A stretch of 64,000 bases of DNA, taken from NCBI GenBank assembly GCA_020041925.1, contig CP083409.1. One strand, given 5' to 3'. Positions within the stretch are counted from its first letter, which is position 1. The number at the start of each line of letters is the position of its first letter. Shown piece after piece: positions 57,522-64,000 of this stretch. Both the position numbers and the translations under genes were made by a program. The notes under the pieces were generated by a model. The model made no database searches, was not told where the DNA came from, and saw only the letters and a list, made by a program, of their open reading frames with translations. The stretch is from Faucicola osloensis_D. GTDB lineage: Bacteria; Pseudomonadota; Gammaproteobacteria; Pseudomonadales; Moraxellaceae.

Positions 57522-58595
57522 TCAGTTTTTATTTCTAATTAAATACACGCCAAGCGCGGCACTGGCAATAATCGGTAACAGCACCATAAAAAACGGTGAA
57601 AATCCCGTACTTAAACTGACAAACCCGACCAAATCTTGCAGATAACTAAATACCAAACCAAAGAGCAGAGCAATCACAATGCGATAGCCCAAGCTTTGGT
57701 TACGCAAGGAGCCAAATACAAATGAACAAGCAACCAACACTAGCGATAGCATGGCAAAAGGCGACAATAGTTTTTTCCAAAAGGCAACTTCATGCTCAAG
57801 CGAGCGGTGTTTGTCTTTGGCGAGAAGCTGTTGGTGCTGCCATAATTCGGTCACTGACATATTATCAGGGCTGCGTGTTAACAGATAAATCGCTGACGGC
57901 TCAATGGGTAACTGCAGCTTCATAGTCGGGATGGTAGTCAACTGACTGTGCCCATCGGCAGCAATGGTTAATTGTTTGATTTGTTGCAGCTGCCAGCCCG
58001 ATGTCTTATCGGCGGTATTTTGACTGACAAAGCTGCCAGTATCGGCCTGCAGCACTTGCTGGATATGGGCAGAGTCGTCTAGCTGCCAAACTTTAATGTT
58101 TTTGAGCTCGCCTTTGGTATTGGCATAGTCAATATTGATGATGCGGTTGGCTTGTTTGTCCCAATAACCGTTGATGGCACTTGATAGCAACGGCTTGTCA
58201 TGTTTGATTTGGTGCGCTAACTGATTGCTAGTTGGCACTACATACTGCCCAAGCAATAGACCGATAATGACAAAAAGAATCGCTGGTTGCATCACCCAAC
58301 CGACTATTTTAAAGCGGCTGATACCTGCTGCTTGAATCACCGTCAACTCACTGGTGTTGGCAAGCAAGCCTAGACCTACCACTGCGCCTAATAGCGTGCC
58401 AAATGGCATATAATCGAGTAAATCACTGGGTGCACTATAGGCAATAAAACGCAAGGCATCTAAATAATTGTAATGATCATTGAGATCCTGCAACTCTGCC
58501 AGATAATCAAAGACGACTTTAAGTAGCCAAAGACCAATGATAGCCCCTGTCATGGCAAAAAGCGCTTGTTTTTTAACGTAACGAGATAAAATCAT
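57522..58595 (-). CDS. lptG: LPS export ABC transporter permease LptG
   Basis: Inner-membrane permease that with LptF and the ATPase LptB extracts lipopolysaccharide for transport to the outer membrane. ATG 58595 (357 aa) is the start: it overlaps the lptF stop as ATGA. Six membrane helices, three on each side of a periplasmic jellyroll (about 130-260). MILSRYVKKQALFAM, DYMPFGTLLGAVVGLG and VIQAAGISRFKI (coupling helix) are typical. Length is that of the family. Confidence 0.95.
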   Translation of the reverse strand: MILSRYVKKQALFAMTGAIIGLWLLKVVFDYLAELQDLNDHYNYLDALRFIAYSAPSDLLDYMPFGTLLGAVVGLGLLANTSELTVIQAAGISRFKIVGWVMQPAILFVIIGLLLGQYVVPTSNQLAHQIKHDKPLLSSAINGYWDKQANRIINIDYANTKGELKNIKVWQLDDSAHIQQVLQADTGSFVSQNTADKTSGWQLQQIKQLTIAADGHSQLTTIPTMKLQLPIEPSAIYLLTRSPDNMSVTELWQHQQLLAKDKHRSLEHEVAFWKKLLSPFAMLSLVLVACSFVFGSLRNQSLGYRIVIALLFGLVFSYLQDLVGFVSLSTGFSPFFMVLLPIIASAALGVYLIRNKN

Positions 58596-59725
58596 GGCTG
58601 ACCGCCTGTGGACAACTGACGACTTTGGCGACGATAGCGGACACGATGTACCACGCGGCTTTGCCAATTTAACAACAATGCAAATGCGATAAAACCAACG
58701 ATTAGCCAAATATATGCGTACTCACTAATGCGTTCTTTACCAATGGCAGTGCGTAGCGAAATGATACTAATCGCACAGCTAGCAAATATGAGCACGGAAG
58801 GTAACAAACGAAGCCAGCGTCCTTGACGGGGGCGTACCTGTGCAAGCGGGGTAGCAAGCATCGCCGCAATGATAATCAGCCACGGCATGGTAAAGCGATA
58901 GCCCAGCTCGGCTTTGACTTCGGGTTTTTGGGTATTGGCGAGCAGTTTGGCAGTGGTTTGGGTTTCGACATTGGTTTCGGTAATTTTTTCACTGGCAGGT
59001 TTTTCTAGGGTAATGCGATATTTTTCAAAACTGGCTTGGTTATAGTTGGCCTGATTGGTGCCAAGCTCATAGCGACGACCCTGAAACAAATCTAGCTGCA
59101 TTGAGCTATCCGTGTCTTTACTGGGCACTTGATAAGCACGCGTGGCCGTGATGATAACATCGTTTTTGGCGATTTTGCCGCTTTTATCGGTTTGCTGCTG
59201 CACCACGTATAGGTTTTTGAGTTCACGTTTTTCTTTATCAAACTCATCGACATACAGGTGATAGTTGCCACTGCTGATAAAGGTTTTTGGACGCACTAAA
59301 TCGAGTAAACTACCAAGCGACTGGGTTTGCCAAATGTGCTCACTGTTAGACAGTCCCCATGGTTTTGCCCAAAGACTAATTCCCATTTGAAATACAAATA
59401 ACCCAGTAATCAGCGGAATCATCAAACGTGTCAAACGGCCACGACTGATGCCACTGGCAAACAGGACGCTCATCTCCTGATCCACGTACATACGACCGAG
59501 CACGAGCATCAATGCGATAAAAAATGACAGCGGTAAAATCAGCTCAAGAAAGGTTGGAATGTTATAGCCAATAATGGCGAACAGCAAACCAACATCCAGC
59601 CTGCCTTCTGCAGCGATACCAAAATAGCGGATTAAGCGACCGCCAAGCATCAGCGCCATCAGAAATAACAGCACAATCGCAGTATTAGCGGCGACTTGTT
59701 GCGTCATATAGCGTCGTAATATCAC
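58592..59725 (-). CDS. lptF: LPS export ABC transporter permease LptF
   Basis: Partner permease of LptG. I chose GTG 59725 (377 aa), which has AGGTGG six bases before it, over a TTG at 59749. Six helices with a large periplasmic domain (about 120-260). Typical segments are ILRRYMTQQVAANT, ELILPLSFFIALMLVLGRMY, and VLFASGISRGRLTRLM (coupling helix). The operon is divergent from pepA-holC, a conserved gammaproteobacterial order. Confidence 0.95.
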   Translation of the reverse strand: MILRRYMTQQVAANTAIVLLFLMALMLGGRLIRYFGIAAEGRLDVGLLFAIIGYNIPTFLELILPLSFFIALMLVLGRMYVDQEMSVLFASGISRGRLTRLMIPLITGLFVFQMGISLWAKPWGLSNSEHIWQTQSLGSLLDLVRPKTFISSGNYHLYVDEFDKEKRELKNLYVVQQQTDKSGKIAKNDVIITATRAYQVPSKDTDSSMQLDLFQGRRYELGTNQANYNQASFEKYRITLEKPASEKITETNVETQTTAKLLANTQKPEVKAELGYRFTMPWLIIIAAMLATPLAQVRPRQGRWLRLLPSVLIFASCAISIISLRTAIGKERISEYAYIWLIVGFIAFALLLNWQSRVVHRVRYRRQSRQLSTGGQP

Positions 59726-60089
59726 AAGTAACCACCTAATATTACTCAAAAATTAATCAATTCAAACAGCTAGGGAAGTAAATGCCAATATTGTACGACA
59801 TCATACCATTCGGCGCATCTGTTAATCGGCTATTTTAGCGCGTTGCCGAGAGATTATGAATATGAATACTGTAAGGTAACATTTCACAATGACTTTTCAC
59901 CAACACTTTTTACAGCCGCTTTATCAAAGCCAATTTTTACAAAGACTTTTTACAACCGCATTTTACCCTACACAATGACGCCTGCTATCCCATCGCCCAA
60001 TATTATAAGCCAAATGCTATAACCCAAATACGATAATAGGTGTGCTATGATAATAGTTATTTCTTGATGACAATAATTAAGGAGCTTAA
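59726..60089. other. Divergent control region between lptF and pepA
   Basis: 364 bases. A near repeat of about 20 bases (ACTTTTTACAGCCGCTTTA and ACTTTTTACAACCGCATTT, about 59906-59965) and a TATGAT/GATAAT cluster before pepA are visible. No strong promoter or ORF. Confidence 0.4.
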
Positions 60090-61604
60090 ATGAGTTTGAC
60101 ATTGACACTAGCGACCGCGCTTAAAAAAACGGTCAAGAACAGTTATCACGTGGTATTGGTAGATGACAATAGCCAAACTATGGGGCAACTAACGAGTGAG
60201 CTACAAACCGCTGTCAGTCGCCTAATTGAAGCAAGTCGTTTCAAGGGTAAGCTTGCCGATACCGCAATCAGTTATGGCGCTGACAACAATGCAGGTCTGT
60301 TATTGGTTGGCGTGGGCAGTCAAGATAAATTAAACGGCGGTAGCCTGCAAAAAATTGCCAAAGCGATTTATGCAAGTTTGAGCCGTCTTACCAAATCTGC
60401 CGTGATTAGTTTAGGCGATAGTATTGATGAAGTGAGTTTTAGTCAGTTGGCATTAGCGCTGTTGAATCAAAGCTATACCTTTGATATTTATAAATCGCAA
60501 AAAGCGGATAGACCGACGCTAAAAGACGTGACCTTATTGGTCAGCGCAGACAACCAAGCCGCGTTTGACACCCTGCTACAGCTGCAGCAGGCGACTGCCC
60601 AAGGCCAATCACTCACCAAAGATTTGGCAAATCAGCCACCGAATGTATGTTTCCCTGCCTATCTTGCAGAGCAAGCGCAAAGCTTAGCAAATCAATACCC
60701 AGAGCTATTGACGGTCAAGGTATTGGGTGAAAAAGACATGCAGCAATTAGGGATGAACTGCTTTTTGGCAGTGGCTCGCGGCTCCGCGCATGAAGCTAAG
60801 TTAGTATTACTTGAGTACAATGGCAAAACTACCAAAAAAGACAAAAATAGCAAAACCAAAGGCAAAAAATCAAGCCTAGAGCAACCGATTGTACTCGTGG
60901 GTAAAGGCATCACCTTTGACAGTGGTGGTATCTCACTCAAACCAGGTCTGGGCATGGGTGAGATGAAATATGACATGGGCGGTGCGGCGGCAGTCATGGG
61001 CATGATTAAAGCGCTATGTGAAGCGCGTCTACCGCTGCAAGTTGTTGGCGCACTCGCTTGTGCAGAAAATATGCCCTCAGGAACAGCAACTCGCCCTGGC
61101 GATATCGTCACCGCCATGAATGGTAAAACCGTCGAAATCCTCAATACGGATGCCGAAGGTCGTTTGGTACTTTGCGACACCTTGGTGTATGTACAGCGCT
61201 ATCAGCCGAAAGTGATTATTGACATGGCAACCTTAACGGGGGCGTGTATCGTGGCGCTGGGTTATGTGCGCTCAGGTCTATACAGTAACAATGAAGATGT
61301 GATTTTTGAGCTTGAACAAGCTAGCGAATCAGCGTATGACCGTGTTTGGCACATGCCACTGGATGATGACTACCAAGAGCAGCTTAAATCCAACATGGCA
61401 GATATGCAGAACATTGGCGGCATGCCAGCAGGGTCAGTCACAGCGGCGTGTTTTTTATCGAAATTTGTGGAAGATATTCCTTGGGCGCACTTGGATATCG
61501 CAGGGACAGCGTGGCAGTCGGGCAAAGAGCCAACCGCAACGGGTCGTCCAGTACCGCTATTGATGCATTATCTCTATCGCCAAGCTGCCCAAGATGCAGT
61601 CTAG
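60090..61604 (+). CDS. pepA: Leucyl aminopeptidase PepA (M17)
   Basis: 504 residues. The C-terminal catalytic domain has the metal-binding and catalytic residues in VGKGITFDSGGISLKPG, EMKYDMGGAAAV and the signature NTDAEGRLVL. The N-terminal domain (about 1-160) is the usual macrodomain-like module. A Lys-rich insertion around residues 250-265 (KTTKKDKNSKTKGKK) is not seen in E. coli PepA. Besides peptide cleavage, PepA can bind DNA in enterics. TAAGGAG precedes the ATG. holC follows 22 bases later. Confidence 0.96.
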   Translation: MSLTLTLATALKKTVKNSYHVVLVDDNSQTMGQLTSELQTAVSRLIEASRFKGKLADTAISYGADNNAGLLLVGVGSQDKLNGGSLQKIAKAIYASLSRLTKSAVISLGDSIDEVSFSQLALALLNQSYTFDIYKSQKADRPTLKDVTLLVSADNQAAFDTLLQLQQATAQGQSLTKDLANQPPNVCFPAYLAEQAQSLANQYPELLTVKVLGEKDMQQLGMNCFLAVARGSAHEAKLVLLEYNGKTTKKDKNSKTKGKKSSLEQPIVLVGKGITFDSGGISLKPGLGMGEMKYDMGGAAAVMGMIKALCEARLPLQVVGALACAENMPSGTATRPGDIVTAMNGKTVEILNTDAEGRLVLCDTLVYVQRYQPKVIIDMATLTGACIVALGYVRSGLYSNNEDVIFELEQASESAYDRVWHMPLDDDYQEQLKSNMADMQNIGGMPAGSVTAACFLSKFVEDIPWAHLDIAGTAWQSGKEPTATGRPVPLLMHYLYRQAAQDAV

Positions 61605-61626
61605 GTGATAGGACGCTGACCACCCT

Positions 61627-62094
61627 ATGACGGCATTGCAAATTAGTTTTTATATTTTGTCCCCGCAAAAAAAACAGCTCGCGTTCGTCTGCCAGCTGAT
61701 TTCAACCGTGCTAGCCAAAAGCGAGGATAGCATTATCGTGGTGGCAGCGTCCGAGCTATTACCCTCACTTGATGACCGATTATGGTCATTGAGTGATGTG
61801 GCGTTTATTCCCCACCAAATTATCCAGCAACTTGATGCCTTTTATCACCAAAAAATCCCTGCCAGTGTGGTACTTACCGATAATATCGAACTTGTCACCC
61901 AATTTGATGGCGTCGTCATCAATCTCACCAATGAGGCGATTGTAGATACCCAAGCTAGCCGCCTGCTAGAAGTTATCGACGCCGCCCCCGAACACGTTGA
62001 AAGTGGTCGTCACAAATACCGCGCTTATCAAGCACAATTACAAGCACTAGCAACTAGCAGCCAACCTACCATCCAAGTTTTTCAAATCCGATAA
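61627..62094 (+). CDS. holC: DNA polymerase III subunit chi
   Basis: 155-residue clamp-loader accessory protein that links the polymerase to SSB. It opens with ISFYILSPQKKQLAFVCQLI, and contains LDDRLWSLSDVAFIPH and the late LTNEAIVDTQASRLLEVID strand-helix, typical of HolC. Position just after pepA, as in most gammaproteobacteria, supports the call. Confidence 0.9.
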   Translation: MTALQISFYILSPQKKQLAFVCQLISTVLAKSEDSIIVVAASELLPSLDDRLWSLSDVAFIPHQIIQQLDAFYHQKIPASVVLTDNIELVTQFDGVVINLTNEAIVDTQASRLLEVIDAAPEHVESGRHKYRAYQAQLQALATSSQPTIQVFQIR

Positions 62095-62219
62095 CTTCTC
62101 TACCCAACACTTTGATAGCTTTAAATTAACAAGTTGACGATTTTAAAAATAATTTATGCAAATTGTTAAAAAATGTTAATATATCAGCCATTTTTGCGGT
62201 GAAATATTGAGAGGTTATT

Positions 62220-63455
62220 ATGTTAAAGCTTATCCAAGCGTATCAGCGCGTGGGGTTGGTGCCTTTGATTGTGATAGGGCTGATACTTGGTATCTTAGTC
62301 GGTTCATTAGCCAATCCGACTATTATCGGTGGTTTATCCATGAGTGTGGCGCAAACCATCTCAATTTTGGGCGCGTTGTTTGTCGGGGCGTTAAAAGCGA
62401 TTGCGCCGTTGTTGGTGTTTATCCTAATCATTGCCGCTATCAGTCAGCATAAATCAGGCACTCAGGTCAATGTCCGCTCAACCATGGTGCTATATATGGC
62501 GGGTACGTTCTTGGCAGCTTTGACGGCGGTAGTAGCAAGCTTTTTATTCCCAACCGAATTGATTTTAAAAGCCGGTGAAGTCAGTCAGACGCCACCGTCA
62601 TCCTTAGCAGAAGTGATAAAAGTACTCTTGACCAACATGGTGGAAAATCCTGTCAAATCGATTGTCAATGCCAACTACATGGGCGTGCTATCTTGGGCGG
62701 CGATTTTGGGTCTTGCCTTGCGCCATGCCTCAGACAATACTAAGCAAATGATTAACGATTTAGCGGAAGCGGTCTCAAGCGTGGTCAAATGGGTGATTTG
62801 GTTTGCGCCATTGGGTGTGTTTGGCTTGGTGACACAAACCATCGCTGAAACGGGTCTGTCGGTGTTATTAAGTTATGCCCGTTTGTTAGCCGTGTTGGTC
62901 GGCTCTATGGTGTTCATCGCGTTGGTTGTAAACCCGTTGATTGTGTTTGTCAAAACCCGCAAAAATCCTTATCCACTGGTGTTTACCTGCCTTAAAGAAA
63001 GTGGCATTACCGCCTTCTTTACTCGCAGTTCAGCCGCCAATATTCCTGTGAATCTAAACCTTGCGCATAAGTTAGGTTTGCATGAGGATACCTATTCAAT
63101 CACTATTCCGTTAGGTGCCACCATTAATATGGCAGGGGCAGCGATTACCATTAATGTCATGACATTGGCAGCGGCACATACGCTAGGTATTCATGTGGAC
63201 TTTGGGTCTGCGTTGTTGTTATCGGTGGTATCTACCTTAGCTGCGGCGGGGGCATCGGGTGTTGCAGGGGGTTCATTGCTATTGATACCATTGGCCTGTA
63301 GTTTCTTTAATATTCCTGACACCATTGCCATGCAGGTAGTGGCGATTGGCTTTATTATTGGGGTAGTACAAGACTCGGTTGAGACAGCACTCAACTCATC
63401 AACGGACGTGTTATTCACTGCAGCAGCGGATCCCAAATACGCTTATCATCGCTAA
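62220..63455 (+). CDS. sstT: Serine/threonine:sodium symporter SstT
   Basis: 411 residues with eight or nine membrane helices and two re-entrant hairpins of the dicarboxylate/amino acid:cation symporter fold. SstT features: GALFVGALKAIAPLLVFILI, the serine-rich loop TAFFTRSSAANIPVN, TIPLGATINMAGAAITINV and a late AAGASGVAGGSLLLIPLA. GAGAGG precedes the ATG. Single gene, ending in a terminator region. Confidence 0.95.
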   Translation: MLKLIQAYQRVGLVPLIVIGLILGILVGSLANPTIIGGLSMSVAQTISILGALFVGALKAIAPLLVFILIIAAISQHKSGTQVNVRSTMVLYMAGTFLAALTAVVASFLFPTELILKAGEVSQTPPSSLAEVIKVLLTNMVENPVKSIVNANYMGVLSWAAILGLALRHASDNTKQMINDLAEAVSSVVKWVIWFAPLGVFGLVTQTIAETGLSVLLSYARLLAVLVGSMVFIALVVNPLIVFVKTRKNPYPLVFTCLKESGITAFFTRSSAANIPVNLNLAHKLGLHEDTYSITIPLGATINMAGAAITINVMTLAAAHTLGIHVDFGSALLLSVVSTLAAAGASGVAGGSLLLIPLACSFFNIPDTIAMQVVAIGFIIGVVQDSVETALNSSTDVLFTAAADPKYAYHR

Positions 63456-63586
63456 AAGTTGCTAAAGATTTTGAGCCATATAACGATAAAAAAGGAACAA
63501 TAAAAAAGGGTATCAAGGGTGTCTTTTTTATTGTCCAAATAATCAATAGACCAACATCAATAGACCAACTAGCTAATTATCCACAA

Positions 63587-63618
63587 AAAAAAAGATGCCA
63601 CGCGGGCATCTTTTTTTA
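63587..63618. terminator. Bidirectional terminator between sstT and the next gene
   Basis: AAAAAAAGATGCC pairs with GGCATCTTTTTTT around ACGCG. It lies between convergent genes. Confidence 0.85.
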
Positions 63619-63642
63619 TAAAAATCACTTAACAATTAGCGA

Positions 63643-64000
63643 TTATGGGTTTACTACAACAGGCACGGTCTGTACATCAACGGGTACGATCGTCGTTGTT
63701 GAGGCAATCGCTGTATTGTCATCAACCGGTTGCACGGTGACTGATTGAACTGCAGGGCCTGTTTGGATAACTTTTGCTACAGGGACCACAACTACAGGAT
63801 TTGGTTGAGCATTCATAGGTGCAGTTGGCGCAACAGATTTATTATTGGTTTCGTCGATTTTTAGGTCAGCTGGGATATCAATGTTTACTTCACTGGTTCT
63901 TGGCGTTGCTTTGCTGCCTTTTTTAGCCTTAGCTGAAGCTTTGGTGCTGTGATTATTTTTTGATGCTTTTGTGGATTTTTGAGTCGCTTTTTGCGGTTTT
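63643..64000 (-). CDS. Lys/Val/Pro-rich protein, C-terminal part (partial)
   Basis: The minus strand is open from the window edge to TAA at 63643-63645 (118 residues visible; the start lies beyond the window). The visible part begins with a basic tract (KPQKATQKSTKASKNN, STKASAKAKKGSK), then an acidic middle (NIDIPADLKIDE) and a Val/Pro/Thr-rich tail (PVVVVPVAKV, VTVQPVDD, ending VVVNP). It is low-complexity and probably disordered. I do not recognise a family; such tails occur on exported or cell-wall proteins and on nucleoid proteins. Confidence 0.7.
   Translation of the reverse strand, partial: KPQKATQKSTKASKNNHSTKASAKAKKGSKATPRTSEVNIDIPADLKIDETNNKSVAPTAPMNAQPNPVVVVPVAKVIQTGPAVQSVTVQPVDDNTAIASTTTIVPVDVQTVPVVVNP

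Noticed and set aside
63577..63585. Perfect DnaA box TTATCCACA
   Set aside because: A single nine-base match is expected by chance in 64 kb; no cluster of boxes or AT-rich unwinding element surrounds it, so it is not an origin.

Overview
The window looks like a single uninterrupted chromosomal segment from a gammaproteobacterium of the Moraxellaceae, most like Moraxella (M. osloensis-type). This is inferred from the 16S sequence, a moderately AT-rich composition, a BfmR/BfmS pair almost identical in its conserved parts to the Acinetobacter system, a murD-ftsW pair standing apart from a dcw cluster, and gene pairs typical of the family (dksA-gluQ, lptG-lptF divergent from pepA-holC). The segment is probably origin-proximal: it opens with the last codons of gyrB, carries a near-perfect parS site at 9.7 kb, and holds one rRNA operon and the ATP synthase operon. 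Most of it is housekeeping DNA. The only clear mobile element is one IS630-family insertion sequence.

Layout. 1-13 kb: gyrB tail, mntP, a four-fold glycine-zipper protein, guaA, dsbB, gshA, a Roadblock/LC7 protein, erpA, an ABC-F ATPase (with parS inside), a peroxiredoxin-glutaredoxin fusion, yajQ, a small membrane protein, hisB and def. 13.7-19.8 kb: a LysM protein, dprA, tsaC, then grpE and dnaK, each behind a sigma-32-like promoter. 19.8-25.5 kb: the rRNA operon (16S, tRNA-Ile, tRNA-Ala, 23S, 5S) with two sigma-70 promoters and a strong terminator. 25.7-32 kb: a large-subunit catalase, tRNA-Ser, a secreted or anchored nuclease, a DUF2147 protein, and amtB-glnK with NtrC/sigma-54-like signals. 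32-38 kb: murD-ftsW, gluQ-dksA, cpdA and a Zur-like regulator. 38.4-46.1 kb: atpI and atpBEFHAGDC. 46.1-47.2 kb: the IS630 element directly after atpC. 47.6-52 kb: bfmR, bfmS, a small membrane protein and an EnvZ-like kinase without an ompR partner. 52-64 kb: avtA, hisH, cbpA-cbpM, a DUF305 lipoprotein, a uracil-DNA-glycosylase-like protein, lptG-lptF, pepA-holC, sstT and the 3' end of a Lys/Val/Pro-rich protein.

How the parts work together. Proteostasis is represented by grpE, dnaK, cbpA and cbpM, oxidative stress by the catalase, the Prx-Grx fusion and glutathione synthesis (gshA), nitrogen sensing by glnK-amtB, and envelope building by murD, ftsW, lptFG, dsbB and the LysM protein. Several small non-coding signals give more scope for new observations than the genes: three stem-loops dividing the atp operon (two of them terminator-like), separation of atpC from its likely terminator by the IS, NtrC-type dyads upstream of glnK, and short tandem repeats touching the murD ribosome-binding site and the Zur N-terminus. 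I found no CRISPR array, prophage, toxin-antitoxin pair or recognisable defence island.
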